Below are positions 5,628-5,684 of a DNA stretch of 5,684 bases, one piece after another. Position 1 is the first letter of the stretch, and every line of letters begins with the position of its first letter. A model generated the notes under the pieces. The model worked only from the letters and a program-made list of their open reading frames with translations, made no database searches and was not told the DNA's origin. The translations under genes were made by a program, and so were the position numbers. Source of the DNA: Treponema sp. Its GTDB lineage: Bacteria; Spirochaetota; Spirochaetia; Treponematales; Breznakiellaceae. The stretch spans positions 1 to 5,684 of the forward strand of contig WQZT01000111.1 in assembly GCA_009780595.1 (NCBI GenBank). Direction: 5' to 3'.

Positions 5628-5684
5628 GAAGATGTGCGATATCAAACCCTCGTCAAAGAGGAGATGTCAGATATCCTTGCGTCC

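Noticed and set aside
5512..5630. A short minus-strand frame of about 37 codons (from a TTG) across the palindromic region
   Set aside because: It has no ribosome binding site, overlaps both palindromes and matches no recognised protein.
5557..5684. A + strand reading frame from TTG at 5557, open to the right edge, with AGGAG at 5546-5550 upstream
   Set aside because: The translation runs through both arms of a palindrome, is rich in Lys, Arg and Cys, and resembles no family I know. The AGGAG is part of the 23-bp inverted repeat.
5642..5684. A minus-strand frame ending in a stop at 5644-5642, possibly the end of a convergent gene
   Set aside because: Only about 13 codons are visible. It fits the idea of a bidirectional terminator at 5573-5627 but cannot be supported from this window.

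Overview
The window is bacterial: closely spaced genes all on the + strand, Shine-Dalgarno sequences and no introns. It falls into two compositional blocks. Positions 1 to about 4761 are moderately GC-rich (one sampled 60-base line, 1501-1560, is 35/60 G+C). The block from about 4762 to the right edge is clearly AT-richer (line 5161-5220 is 17/60 G+C). The sequence does not identify the species; a fused dipeptide-transporter ATPase plus a cyclophilin fits many anaerobic or gut lineages, and I do not assign a phylum.

Left block (1-4761): the 3' part of a divergent cyclophilin-type peptidyl-prolyl isomerase gene is followed 16 nt later by an ABC peptide-importer operon. The operon encodes a DppB/OppB-type permease, a DppC/OppC-type permease, and one 690-residue protein that joins the DppD-like and DppF-like ATPases through a Ser-Pro-rich linker. 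A small multi-pass membrane protein of unknown function follows 21 nt after the ATPase stop. The two permeases form the membrane channel, and the fused ATPase supplies both nucleotide-binding domains of a DppBCDF/GsiABCD-type importer. No substrate-binding protein is present, so it must be encoded upstream of the window or elsewhere. The gaps are short, no promoter is evident between these genes, and read-through from the isomerase gene is likely.

Right block (4762-5684): an AT-rich two-gene module has its own good sigma70-type promoter. It encodes an MntA-type minimal nucleotidyltransferase antitoxin (GSX10DXD motif) and a HepT-type HEPN ribonuclease toxin (RX4HXY motif), overlapping by 14 nt. 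This is a recognisable HepT/MntA toxin-antitoxin system. A 7-bp inverted repeat overlaps the -35 box and spacer and is a candidate operator.

The final 196 nt (5489-5684) carry no gene I can support but are dense in palindromes. A perfect 23-bp inverted repeat begins almost at the hepT stop codon. A second 16-bp inverted repeat with one mismatch, AT-flanked, could be a bidirectional terminator. The composition step and the palindromes suggest that the toxin-antitoxin module was acquired horizontally and sits beside a repeat element.

Nothing here is clearly a wholly new system. The most unusual items are the perfect palindrome touching hepT, the possible operator of the toxin-antitoxin module, the tandem-repeat-bearing divergent cyclophilin, and the fused ATPase with one non-canonical ABC signature and two identically spaced four-cysteine motifs.
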